From positions 40,183-104,182 of the forward strand of contig CAZITQ010000003.1 in the NCBI GenBank assembly GCA_964542165.1: 64,000 nucleotides of DNA, given 5' to 3'. Shown here piece by piece: positions 34,388-42,717 of the stretch. Position numbers and translations under genes: made by a program. Numbering within the stretch: the first letter of the stretch is position 1; each line of letters begins with the position of its first letter. The notes beneath the pieces are model-generated. The model was not told the DNA's origin and did not search any database. It worked only from the letters and a program-made list of their open reading frames with translations. Origin of the DNA: CAYTBN01 sp964542165. GTDB taxonomy: Bacteria; Myxococcota_A; UBA796; UBA9615; CAYRNR01.

Positions 34388-36127
34388 GTGGCAAACAAGC
34401 GTAGAGGTTGGATTCATCAGGTCGCTCAGTTCGCGCTGGCCAGCTGGCTCGTGACGATGCTGATCTCGACCGGCTGCTCCGAGCAGGTCGTGACCGGCCT
34501 CAAGGGCAGGCTCACCGTCAATCCGGGGGCCGTGCACTTCGGCATGGTGGCCATCGGAGCGACCGCCGAGTTCCCGCTCAAACTCGACAACGTGGGCAGC
34601 GCGGAGATGTCGGTGACCTCGATCTCCCTGGCCGAATCCAGCGACGTGTTCGCCCTGGCCACCGAGTTCACCGGAGTGATCCCCAAGGGCCAGAGCGAGA
34701 CGATCTCGGTGACGTACACGCCCACCGAGGACCGCGAGGACGAGGCCACACTGGTCATCACCACCGATGGCTCGATCGAGAAGGTCAACGTGGCCCTGGT
34801 CGGTAGCGGCCGCGAGGGCACCATCACGGCCTATCCCTACGTGGTCGACTTCGGTCCGGTGGACGCCGGGGACGAAGAAGAGCGCGCGGTCGTCGTCCGC
34901 AACGACGGGGTCGTGGCCTTCGCCGTGACGGGCCTGACGGTCGAGGCGGACAGCGGCGCGTTCACCGCCGAAGCGGACGAAGAAGACCTCCCCACCACCC
35001 TCCTGGCGGGTCAGGAGATGGCGGTGGTGGTGACCTTCGTCGCTGCGGACGAGGAGCCGGACTTCGGGACCCTCCACGTGGAGACCGACGCGGGTGCCCT
35101 GCTCAACACGACGGTGGACCTGTACGCCAACGACTGCGACGCCACCTGGTCGTTCGAGTACGACGGGGACGAGGACGGACACGCCGTCTGCGCCGACGAC
35201 TGCGACGACGGGGACGAGACCGTCTTCCCGGGCAACCCGGAGGTGGAGGACGGCGCCGACAACGACTGCAACGGCATCGTCGACGACAACACCAACGCGT
35301 ACGACGACGACGGCGACGGCTACAGCGAGAACGACGGCGACTGCAACGACGGCGACGCGGACGTGAACCCCGACCAGAGCGAGCTGCCCAACGGCGTGGA
35401 TGACAACTGCGACGGCATCATCGACGAGGGCACCATCTCCACGGACGACGACGGCGACGGCTACGCCGAGCAGGGCGGAGACTGCGACGACGACAACCCG
35501 GTGATCTACCCCCACGGCCCCGAGACCGCCGACGGCCTCGACAACGACTGCGACGGCATCGTCGACGAGGGCACCGACTACTACGACGACGACGGCGATG
35601 GCTTCGCGGAGATCGACGGCGACTGCAACGACGGCGACGATCAGGTCTACCCCGACGCGCCGGATCAGGGCCCGGGCGTGGACTGGGACTGCACGGGTCT
35701 GGGCGCCGACATCACCGACGAGGACTCGGACGGGTACGGCGGCGACTTCGGCGACTGTGACGACTTCGACGACACGGTCTTCCCGGGCGCGCCGGAGATC
35801 GAGGACGGCATCGACAACGACTGCGACGGCATCGTCGACGAGGAGACCAACGCCTTCGACGACGACGGCGACGGTTTCAGCGAGAACGAAGGCGACTGCA
35901 ACGACGGCGACGCCGGCGCCTACCCCGGCGCCACCGAGACCGCCGACTGGGTGGACAACGACTGCGACACCATGGTCGACGAGGGCACCATCTACGCCGA
36001 CGACGACAACGACGGTGCCACCGAGATGGGCGGCGACTGCGACGACGGCGACCCCGACATCGGTCCGCACATGCTCGAGGTCCCGGCCAACGGCATCGAC
36101 GACGACTGCGACGGCTTCACCGACTGA
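34388..36127 (+). CDS. Lipoprotein with ASH-like domains and seven MopE-type metal-binding repeats
   Basis: The 579-residue protein starts with a lipoprotein signal (lipobox ISTGC, Cys30). Two ASH/choice-of-anchor-D-like beta domains follow (about 39-140 and 143-250; GAVHFGMVAIGATAEFPLKL, YVVDFGPVDAGDEEERAV). Seven repeats of about 45 residues (262-579) are built on DDDGDGYxExxGDCNDGDxxVYP...DNDCDGIVDEGT, the MopE/putative copper- or calcium-binding type repeat. It is therefore an outer-surface, strongly acidic, Cys-rich protein that probably binds divalent metal. The start is GTG with GGAGG five bases upstream. Its high Asp content makes the DNA look repetitive. Specific role unknown. Confidence 0.82.
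   Translation: MANKRRGWIHQVAQFALASWLVTMLISTGCSEQVVTGLKGRLTVNPGAVHFGMVAIGATAEFPLKLDNVGSAEMSVTSISLAESSDVFALATEFTGVIPKGQSETISVTYTPTEDREDEATLVITTDGSIEKVNVALVGSGREGTITAYPYVVDFGPVDAGDEEERAVVVRNDGVVAFAVTGLTVEADSGAFTAEADEEDLPTTLLAGQEMAVVVTFVAADEEPDFGTLHVETDAGALLNTTVDLYANDCDATWSFEYDGDEDGHAVCADDCDDGDETVFPGNPEVEDGADNDCNGIVDDNTNAYDDDGDGYSENDGDCNDGDADVNPDQSELPNGVDDNCDGIIDEGTISTDDDGDGYAEQGGDCDDDNPVIYPHGPETADGLDNDCDGIVDEGTDYYDDDGDGFAEIDGDCNDGDDQVYPDAPDQGPGVDWDCTGLGADITDEDSDGYGGDFGDCDDFDDTVFPGAPEIEDGIDNDCDGIVDEETNAFDDDGDGFSENEGDCNDGDAGAYPGATETADWVDNDCDTMVDEGTIYADDDNDGATEMGGDCDDGDPDIGPHMLEVPANGIDDDCDGFTD
35166..36126 (+). repeat. Seven in-frame ~135-bp repeats encoding MopE-type modules
   Basis: The repeats are similar at the protein level, with recurring codons for D-N-D-C-D-G-I and D-D-D-G-D-G. 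They diverge in DNA sequence and in spacing by a few codons. Repeat 4 lacks the usual DNDCDGI core (DWDCTGLG instead). They are internal to the lipoprotein gene, not a mobile or CRISPR repeat. Confidence 0.8.
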
Positions 36128-36194
36128 TCGGACGTCGACGCATTCCCCCCCCTCCCCTTCCCTTCCCACGCCCTGACGGCCACAATCCTCGGCG

Positions 36195-37382
36195 ATGCTC
36201 CGGACCCTCGCCACCGTCCTGTGCTCGCTGACGACCTTCTACTGGTGGGTGCACCTCGCCGCTGCGGCGGCCCGTCTGCGGCGCGCCCGCTTCCTCCTCG
36301 GCCCGGACACCCACCCGCCGGACGACCGGGAAGCCCCCCGGCTCAGCGTTCTGATCCCCGCGCGTGACGAGGCGGAGACCCTCGGCGCCTGCCTGGCGGG
36401 GGTGCAGGCCCAGGACACGGCGATCCACGAGATCCTGGTCCTGGACGACCGCAGCACCGACGGCACGGCCGCGATCGTGGACGCGATGGCGGAGGAGGAT
36501 CCCCGGATCCGCCGCCTGTCGGGTGGTGAGCTGCCCCGCGGCTGGCTGGGCAAGAACCACGCCCTGGCGCAGGCGGCCCGGGAGGCAAGCGGAGACTGGC
36601 TGCTGTTCCTGGACGCCGACGTGTCCCTGGCTCCCCAGGCGATCCGCCAGGCGCTGGCCGAGGCCCGCAGCAGCGGGGCGGACATGCTGTCGTGGTTCGC
36701 CGGCCTGGAGATGCGGACCTTCTGGGAACGCTGCCTGATGCCGTTCGTGGCCGACTTCATCGTGCTGTTCAGCCCGCTGCACAAGGTCAACGAACCGTCG
36801 AATCCCCAGTGCATCGCCAACGGTCAGTTCATCCTGATCCGCCGCACCGTCTACGACCGCATCGGCGGCCACGCCGCCAACCGGGCATCGATCATCGACG
36901 ACGTGAGCCTGGCCCGCGCGGTCAAGTTCGGGGGCTGGCGACTGCGGATGGTGTTCGCGCCCGAGCTGATGCGGACCCGCATGTACAGCACCTTCGGAGC
37001 CATCTGGCGGGGCTGGGCCAAGAACATGTACCCGGCGATGAAGTACGAACCCGCAGTGGCGGCCGGTGCCCTGGTCTACCTCCTGTTCAGCGGGCTCGTG
37101 CCCTGTCTGCTGGTCCCGGTGGCGCTGGCGTCGATCGCGGTGGGCAACGTCGAGGCCTTCGAGGTGCTCGCCCTGGCGGCCGCGGCGGGAATCGTGGCCT
37201 ACAGGACCCTCATCCACCGGGTCGAGCCCTCGGCCTACCCCTGGGTCTATGGGCTTCTCCACCCTTTGCAGGCGGCGGTGCTCGGCGGCATCATTATCGA
37301 TTCGATGCTGCAGGACGCGGGCCTGCGCCGAACGCGCTGGAAGGGCCGCACCTACGGCCGGGACACGGTGGAACCGACATGA
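36195..37382 (+). CDS. Family 2 glycosyltransferase, HpnB/CrtQ-like membrane type
   Basis: The 395-residue protein has an N-terminal membrane helix, a GT-A domain (about 50-280) and about three C-terminal membrane helices (about 285-370). Motifs include LSVLIPARDEAETL, LVLDDRSTDGTAAI, LLFLDADV (DxD-like), and a QRRRW-equivalent FGAIWRGWAKN. It resembles hopene-associated and carotenoid-type glycosyltransferases acting on lipids. It overlaps the dehydratase gene by four bases and so opens the ketosynthase operon, suggesting that the lipid product is glycosylated. No good ribosome binding site precedes the ATG. Confidence 0.8.
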   Translation: MLRTLATVLCSLTTFYWWVHLAAAAARLRRARFLLGPDTHPPDDREAPRLSVLIPARDEAETLGACLAGVQAQDTAIHEILVLDDRSTDGTAAIVDAMAEEDPRIRRLSGGELPRGWLGKNHALAQAAREASGDWLLFLDADVSLAPQAIRQALAEARSSGADMLSWFAGLEMRTFWERCLMPFVADFIVLFSPLHKVNEPSNPQCIANGQFILIRRTVYDRIGGHAANRASIIDDVSLARAVKFGGWRLRMVFAPELMRTRMYSTFGAIWRGWAKNMYPAMKYEPAVAAGALVYLLFSGLVPCLLVPVALASIAVGNVEAFEVLALAAAAGIVAYRTLIHRVEPSAYPWVYGLLHPLQAAVLGGIIIDSMLQDAGLRRTRWKGRTYGRDTVEPT

Positions 37383-37900
37383 ACTGGAAGCTGATCGACC
37401 GCATCGAGGAGGTCGTCCCCTTCGAACGCGCGGTGGCCACCAAGCGGCTCTCGCCGGAGCTGCCCCTGTTCCGGGACCACTTTCCCGGGTTCCCGGTCAT
37501 CCCGGGGGTTCTGCTGGTGGAGATGCTGGCCCAGGTGGCGGGGAAGTTGCTGGAGGTGAGCGTCTACCTGGAGCGCGAGGTCTGGGTCTTCCCGATTCTC
37601 AGCATCGTCCGCGAGGCCAAGTTCCGGTCCTTCATCCACCCCGAGCACGAGGTACGACTCGAGGTGCGGCTCAAGGCACTGCGCCACGAGTCCGGTGTGG
37701 TGCGGGGTACCGTGTTCGCCGAAGGCCGGCGCAAGGGCAACGTGGAGCTGATGTTCGCCTTCGATCCCGAGGGGGTGCCCACCCTGGTGGACGGCCTTAC
37801 GCTGGAGCAGTACGAACGCCGGGAGATGATCCGGCTGGGCTGCCCCATGGAGGGGATCGAGGAGGCCTACGCCGCCGGTGGCGCAAAGATCCCCGAGTAA
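37379..37900 (+). CDS. FabZ-like hotdog 3-hydroxyacyl-ACP dehydratase
   Basis: The 173-residue protein carries the FabZ/FabA-type active-site helix: FRDHFPGFPVIPGVLLVEML, with the catalytic His (about 34) and Glu (about 48) followed by AQVAG. Family FabZ proteins of about 150 residues dehydrate 3-hydroxyacyl-ACP. This one has an extra C-terminal 25 residues. With four ketosynthases downstream and no ketoreductase in the operon, it should make trans-2-enoyl or polyene intermediates. ATG overlaps the glycosyltransferase stop. Confidence 0.82.
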   Translation: MNWKLIDRIEEVVPFERAVATKRLSPELPLFRDHFPGFPVIPGVLLVEMLAQVAGKLLEVSVYLEREVWVFPILSIVREAKFRSFIHPEHEVRLEVRLKALRHESGVVRGTVFAEGRRKGNVELMFAFDPEGVPTLVDGLTLEQYERREMIRLGCPMEGIEEAYAAGGAKIPE

Positions 37901-37923
37901 CCGCTAGGTCGAGAGGGAGACGG

Positions 37924-39198
37924 GTGGGCGACAGACACCGAGTCGCGGTCACGGGACTGGGGACGGTCACCCCGCTGGGGCCAGACCTGTCGACGTCCTG
38001 GGATCGGCTCCTGGCCGGCGATATCGCCGTGGATCGCATCCAGGCCTGGGATCCCTCCGGTTTTCCCGTCCGCATCGCCGCGGAGGTCCGCGAGGAGCGG
38101 GCCTTGGCCGCCCTCGACGAGGACTGGGTGGGACCGCACCGCCTGGACCGCCGCATCCGCTTCGCGATGCAGGCCGCAGACGAGGCCTGGCGGATGGCCG
38201 GCCTGCACGACGATCCTCCGGACGCCGAACGGGTCGGGCTCAGCGTGGGCGCGGAGGCGGGGCGCAAGCTCCTGCAGAAGGTCTCGGCCGACTACGCCCG
38301 CTGGCGCCACCTGGACTCCCTGGAGCCGGTGCTGCCCCACATCGATCCCCACGACTACCCGCGGCTCCAACCCTGGGCGCCCACACGGCTCCTGGTCCGC
38401 CAGTTCGGCATCCTGGGCCCCTCACGCACCTCCTCCACCGCCTGTACCAGCGGCGCCCAGGCCCTGGGCCGGGGATTGCAGATGCTGCGGCGGGGGGACG
38501 CAGACGTCGTGCTCGCCGGCGGCACCGACGCTCTGGTCGAGGCCTTCATGGTCACCGGATTCGCCCTGATCAGCGCGCTGTCGGAGCGGAACGACGACCC
38601 GCGCCGCGCCAGCCGCCCCTTCGACCTGGACCGCGACGGATTCGTCCTGGCCGAAGGGGCCGGCTTCGCCGTACTCGAGGATGGCGAGCGGGCCCTGGCG
38701 CGGGGCGCGCCGATCCTCGGCTGGTTGTCGGGCTACGGCTCGAGCCTCAACGCCTACCGGATCACCGACTCGCCGCCGGACGGGAGCGGAGCCTACCAGG
38801 CGGTGCGCGACGCGCTGCGGGACGCGGACCTGCGACCGGAGCAGGTGGACTACGTCAACGCCCACGGCACCTCGACGGTGATGAACGACCTGTCGGAGAC
38901 CCGCGCCCTGCGCCGGGCCTTTGGCGACCACTGCGATCGCCTCGCGGTGTCGTCGAACAAGGGCCAGATGGGCCACCTGGTGGCCGCCGCCGGCGCCGTC
39001 GAGGCGGTGTTCGGTTGGTGCGCCCTGCGCCACGGTGTGCTGCCCGCCACCGCCAACCTCGACCGCCCCGATCCCCAGTGCGACCTGGACCACGTGGCCG
39101 GGGAGCCCCGGAGGGCCGCGGCAAGGCGGGCGGTGAGCAACTCCTTCGGATTCGGCGGCAGCAACGCAACGCTGGTGCTGGAGCGGGACGAAACGTGA
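37924..39198 (+). CDS. Active beta-ketoacyl-ACP synthase (KS1)
   Basis: The 424-residue protein is a FabF-type condensing enzyme with an intact catalytic set: Cys174 in SSTACTSGA, His314 in NAHGTST, Lys346 and His351 in SNKGQMGHLVAAAG, and the C-terminal NSFGFGGSNATLV loop. It extends an acyl chain using malonyl-ACP. The start is a GTG four bases after GGGAG, giving VGDRHRVAVTGLGTVTPLG. It is followed, with a four-base overlap, by the Cys-less partner KS2, implying a heterodimer. Confidence 0.9.
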   Translation: MGDRHRVAVTGLGTVTPLGPDLSTSWDRLLAGDIAVDRIQAWDPSGFPVRIAAEVREERALAALDEDWVGPHRLDRRIRFAMQAADEAWRMAGLHDDPPDAERVGLSVGAEAGRKLLQKVSADYARWRHLDSLEPVLPHIDPHDYPRLQPWAPTRLLVRQFGILGPSRTSSTACTSGAQALGRGLQMLRRGDADVVLAGGTDALVEAFMVTGFALISALSERNDDPRRASRPFDLDRDGFVLAEGAGFAVLEDGERALARGAPILGWLSGYGSSLNAYRITDSPPDGSGAYQAVRDALRDADLRPEQVDYVNAHGTSTVMNDLSETRALRRAFGDHCDRLAVSSNKGQMGHLVAAAGAVEAVFGWCALRHGVLPATANLDRPDPQCDLDHVAGEPRRAAARRAVSNSFGFGGSNATLVLERDET

Positions 39199-40403
39199 GC
39201 GCGGCGCCCGACGGTCCGGTGATCACCGGTGTGGGGATGATCACACCGCTGGGGCTGGACCGCGAAGCCACCCTGGTGCGCCACGACGTGGGTGGGACGG
39301 CCATCGGGCCCATCGAACGCTTCGACGCCAGCGACTTTCCCTGGTCAGCCGCTGCCGAGGTGCGGGATTTCGTGCCTCGCAAGCGGCTCCCGGACCGCAA
39401 GGCGGTCAAGCTGATGAGTCCACCGGCGCGGCTGGCGGTGGCCGCCGCGCTGGACGCGCGGACCCACGCGGGGGACGTCGATCCCCCCGACGCCCGGGAC
39501 GGCGGGCTGTTCGTGGCCGCGGGCTACGAGACCATCGACCTGGATTCGGTGTTGAGGATGATGGCCGCCTGTCGGCCCGAGGAGGCCGACGCCGACGCCG
39601 CGGACGCCATCGACGTGGTCCGGCTCTGGCGCGAAGCCCGGTACCGGATGAACCCCCTCAATGCGCTGAAGATCCTGCCCAACATGGCCCTGGCGCACGT
39701 GTCCATCGCGCTGGGTCTGCAGGGGGCGAACAGCTCCATTGGGCCCCACGGGGCCTCGGGTCTGCAGGCCCTGTCGGACGCCCGGAGGGCCGTGGGGAGC
39801 GGCGAGGCCCCCTTCGCCGTCGCCGGCGGGACGGACTCGCCGATCAACGTGTTCATGGTCAGCTACTTCGGCGTCGAAGGTCTGCTCAGCCCCTCGGGTC
39901 GCTGCAGGCCGTTCGCCACCGACGCCGACGGCACCGTGCCCGGCGAGGCGGCGGCGATGCTGTGGATCGAGGATGCCCACCGGGCGGCCGACCGGGGCGC
40001 CACGGCCCTGGCGCGCATCCTGGGGTACGGAGAGGCCCACCACGACGGCGCCTACGGCCCTCCCGTCGACTCCACGGTCTACCGCGAGGCCGGGGAGCGG
40101 GCCCTGGCCGATGCGGGCCTGCGCGCCGAGGACCTCCGCCGCTGGGTCGCCGACGGCTGGGGTGTACCTCCGTCGGATCGCGCGGAGGAGGAGGCCGCCC
40201 ACGGACTCTTCCACGGTCGGATCCCCCCCCGGCGGGCAGGAAAGGCACGGTACGGGCACTGTTTCGCGGCCGCGGGCGCCGTGGAGGTGGCCCTGTCGGT
40301 CTGCCAGCCCGCGGACGGCCCGGAGCTGATCTGGGGCGCGGGCGTGGACGGATCGGTGGCGGCGGTGGTCCTCGAACCTCTCTCCAGGGGGGCGGTCGCG
40401 TGA
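39195..40403 (+). CDS. Cys-less ketosynthase homologue, chain-length-factor-like (KS2)
   Basis: The 402-residue protein keeps the thiolase fold (VITGVGMITPLGLDREATL, SGRCRPFATDADGTVPGEAAAML, YGHCFAAAGAVEVAL). It lacks the nucleophile: the TACTSGA motif reads GPHGASGLQAL, with Gly186 at the Cys position. The first catalytic His (NAHGTST) is also absent. Such proteins pair with an active ketosynthase and set chain length, as KS-beta/CLF does in type II polyketide synthases. It is most similar in pattern to KS4 in this operon (shared NPLNALK...N.ALA...LxLQGxN region). GTGA overlaps link it to both neighbours. Confidence 0.85.
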   Translation: MSAAPDGPVITGVGMITPLGLDREATLVRHDVGGTAIGPIERFDASDFPWSAAAEVRDFVPRKRLPDRKAVKLMSPPARLAVAAALDARTHAGDVDPPDARDGGLFVAAGYETIDLDSVLRMMAACRPEEADADAADAIDVVRLWREARYRMNPLNALKILPNMALAHVSIALGLQGANSSIGPHGASGLQALSDARRAVGSGEAPFAVAGGTDSPINVFMVSYFGVEGLLSPSGRCRPFATDADGTVPGEAAAMLWIEDAHRAADRGATALARILGYGEAHHDGAYGPPVDSTVYREAGERALADAGLRAEDLRRWVADGWGVPPSDRAEEEAAHGLFHGRIPPRRAGKARYGHCFAAAGAVEVALSVCQPADGPELIWGAGVDGSVAAVVLEPLSRGAVA

Positions 40404-41704
40404 GCGGGGGCCGGCGCGTGGCGATCACCGGGGTGGGCGTGATCTGCCCACTCGGGGACCACCCGGACCGGGTCATGGACGCCATCGTCGAGGGCCGCAG
40501 CGGGATCGGCCCCCTCGATCGCTTCCCCACGGACGGCTTCGAGATCCGCGCCGCGGCCCAGGTGCGAGGCTTTGACCTGGCGGACCACGTCCAGGGCCCC
40601 GAGGCGGACTTCCTGGCGGGCAAGGAGGACCTGAAGACCGAGCTGGGGCTCGCCGCCTGCGAGCTGGCCCTGCGGGACGCACACGGCGACGCCCAACCGG
40701 CCAAGGTCTCCCCCGAAGCTCGCGGGTTGTTCCTGGCGACCGGGCTGGGCAGCAACGTCGTGTCGGAGACCGAAGAGGACTTCCTCCCCCACATCGGTGA
40801 CCGCGGAGCCTTCGACTACGGCAGCGCGGGCCGCCGGGTCGGCGCCGCGGACAGCCCTTACCGCTGGCGCCACCTCAGCGACCTGGCCGTGCATCTGGTG
40901 GCCCGCCGCCACGACGTGCGCGGGCCGGTGGTCACCAACTACTCGGCCTGCGCCGCGGGCGCGATGTCCATCGGCCAGGCCTTCCGCGAGGTGCGGGCTG
41001 GCCGGTTGGACCACGCCCTGGCCGGCGGCTTCGAGTCGATGATCCACCCCTTCGGAGTGCTCTCTTTTCAGCTTCTGGGGGCGCTGAGCGAGAGCGAACG
41101 CCCGCTCCAGGAGATCTCCCGGCCCTTCGACCGGGCGCGGGACGGATTCGTGATCGGCGAGGGAGCGGCCGCCCTGGTCCTCGAACCCATGGACCGGGTG
41201 CGGGGACGAAGGGTGTACGGGGAGCTCGTGGGTGTGGGCACCTCGGTGGACGCCCACCGGGTCACCGCCCCCTGCCCGGACGGCGCCGGGGCGGCCCTCT
41301 GCATGGCGCGGGCCCTGCGCGACGCGGGGCGCGCTCCGGGGGACGTGGACTACGTCAACGCCCACGGCACCTCCACCCTGCTCAACGACGTGGCCGAGAC
41401 CCTGGCCATCAAGCGGGTCTTCGGTGGGGCCGCCGGGGCGCCCCCCGTCAGCAGCACCAAGTCGATGATCGGCCACGCGGTGGCCGCGGCGGGCAACGTG
41501 GAGATGCTGGCGGTCCTCGCCGCGCTGAGGGACCAGGCCCTGCCGCCCACCCTCAACCTGGACGACCCGGACCCCGAGTGCGACCTGGACTACGTCCCGC
41601 GACGCGCCAGGGGGGCGGCGGTGGACCTGGTCCTGAGCAACTCCTTCGGATTCGGCGGACAGAACGCCTGCCTGGCCGTGGCCCGGGCCGGGGAGGTCCC
41701 ATGA
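40400..41704 (+). CDS. Active beta-ketoacyl-ACP synthase (KS3)
   Basis: The 434-residue protein is a second complete condensing enzyme: Cys184 in NYSACAAGAMS, His322 in NAHGTST, Lys354 and His359 in STKSMIGHAVAAAG, and SNSFGFGGQNACLAV at the end. It differs enough from KS1 (different Cys context) to suggest a different acyl substrate. It pairs with KS4, which starts within its last four bases. Its GTG overlaps the KS2 stop. Confidence 0.9.
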   Translation: MSGGRRVAITGVGVICPLGDHPDRVMDAIVEGRSGIGPLDRFPTDGFEIRAAAQVRGFDLADHVQGPEADFLAGKEDLKTELGLAACELALRDAHGDAQPAKVSPEARGLFLATGLGSNVVSETEEDFLPHIGDRGAFDYGSAGRRVGAADSPYRWRHLSDLAVHLVARRHDVRGPVVTNYSACAAGAMSIGQAFREVRAGRLDHALAGGFESMIHPFGVLSFQLLGALSESERPLQEISRPFDRARDGFVIGEGAAALVLEPMDRVRGRRVYGELVGVGTSVDAHRVTAPCPDGAGAALCMARALRDAGRAPGDVDYVNAHGTSTLLNDVAETLAIKRVFGGAAGAPPVSSTKSMIGHAVAAAGNVEMLAVLAALRDQALPPTLNLDDPDPECDLDYVPRRARGAAVDLVLSNSFGFGGQNACLAVARAGEVP

Positions 41705-42717
41705 CCCCGATCGTCATCACCGGTTGCGGCGTGTTCTGCTCCCTGGGCAAGGATCTGGCCCAGCTGCGGCGGGCGTGGGCCGCTGGTGAGAGCGGCATCC
41801 GCCCGATCACGGTCATCGATGAACCCTGGTACCCCGCCGCGGTCGGAGGGGAGATCCCCGACTTGGTGCCCCTGGACTCGGTGGAGAAGCGGCAGCGCAA
41901 GCACCTCAAGGTGATGACCCGGCCCGTGCGGATCGGCCTGGCGGCGGCGAGGGCGGCGTGGTTCGAGCGCATCCGACACGCCCCGCCACCCGACCCCGAG
42001 CGGCGGGGCGCCTTCGCGGGTGCCGGCCTGGCCGTGGACGAAGGCGGCGACTTCGTCGAACCCCTCCGGCGGTCCTACACCGGGGACGGCCAGTTCGCCC
42101 TGCGCCGCTGGGCCGACGACGGCATCCCGGTGCTCAACCCGTTGTGGCTGATCAAGGGGCTGAGCAACAACGTGCTGGCGTTCGCGAGCCTCTTCCTCGA
42201 CCTGCAGGGCGTGAACGACAACCTCTGCGACGGCGAGGTGGCCGGTCTGCTGGCGGTGGGCGAGGCCATGGCCGCCTTGCGGGAGCGGCGGAGCGACCTC
42301 TGCCTGGCCGGCGGGTACGGGACCTACCTGACCCTGGAGGATCAGACCGGCCTGGTGCGCGGCGGGCGCCTGGACGAGGGCCTGATCCCCGGTGAGGGCG
42401 GCGCGTTCTTCGCCCTGGAGCGCGAGGAGGACGCCGACCGGGACGGAGTGCCCGTCGTGGCGACCCTGCTGGGCTTCGGCTCGGCGCAGCGCAGGGACCT
42501 CGCCATGCGACGGGCGCTGGACGACGCGGGCCTGGCGAGCGACGCCGATGTCCCGGTGCTGGCGGACGTCGGCCCCCGGGTCGGACACTGCCACGGAGGG
42601 CACGGGGCGATGCTGCTGGCCGTGGCGCTGTGTCACGGGGGACAGCGGCTCGCCGTGTCCTGGGCCAACCCGGAGGGCGTCTCCGCGGCGCTGGTCCTGG
42701 AGGTGGCGCCGTGCTGA
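41701..42717 (+). CDS. Short Cys-less ketosynthase homologue, chain-length-factor-like (KS4)
   Basis: The 338-residue protein is a shortened ketosynthase-fold protein. It begins VITGCGVFCSLGKDLAQLRR and contains LPVLNPLWLIKGLSNN-like and IPGEGGAFFALE segments and a late VGHCHGGHGAML. The active-site motif is DGEVAGLLAV, with Glu179 at the Cys position, and the NAHGTST loop is lost. It is probably the non-catalytic partner of KS3. It is shorter than KS2 by about 64 residues, mostly in the second half. Confidence 0.8.
   Translation: MTPIVITGCGVFCSLGKDLAQLRRAWAAGESGIRPITVIDEPWYPAAVGGEIPDLVPLDSVEKRQRKHLKVMTRPVRIGLAAARAAWFERIRHAPPPDPERRGAFAGAGLAVDEGGDFVEPLRRSYTGDGQFALRRWADDGIPVLNPLWLIKGLSNNVLAFASLFLDLQGVNDNLCDGEVAGLLAVGEAMAALRERRSDLCLAGGYGTYLTLEDQTGLVRGGRLDEGLIPGEGGAFFALEREEDADRDGVPVVATLLGFGSAQRRDLAMRRALDDAGLASDADVPVLADVGPRVGHCHGGHGAMLLAVALCHGGQRLAVSWANPEGVSAALVLEVAPC

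Noticed and set aside
35166..36126. Possible CRISPR or tandem DNA repeat
   Set aside because: The periodicity is in-frame protein repeats (MopE-type) with diverged DNA and no spacers.
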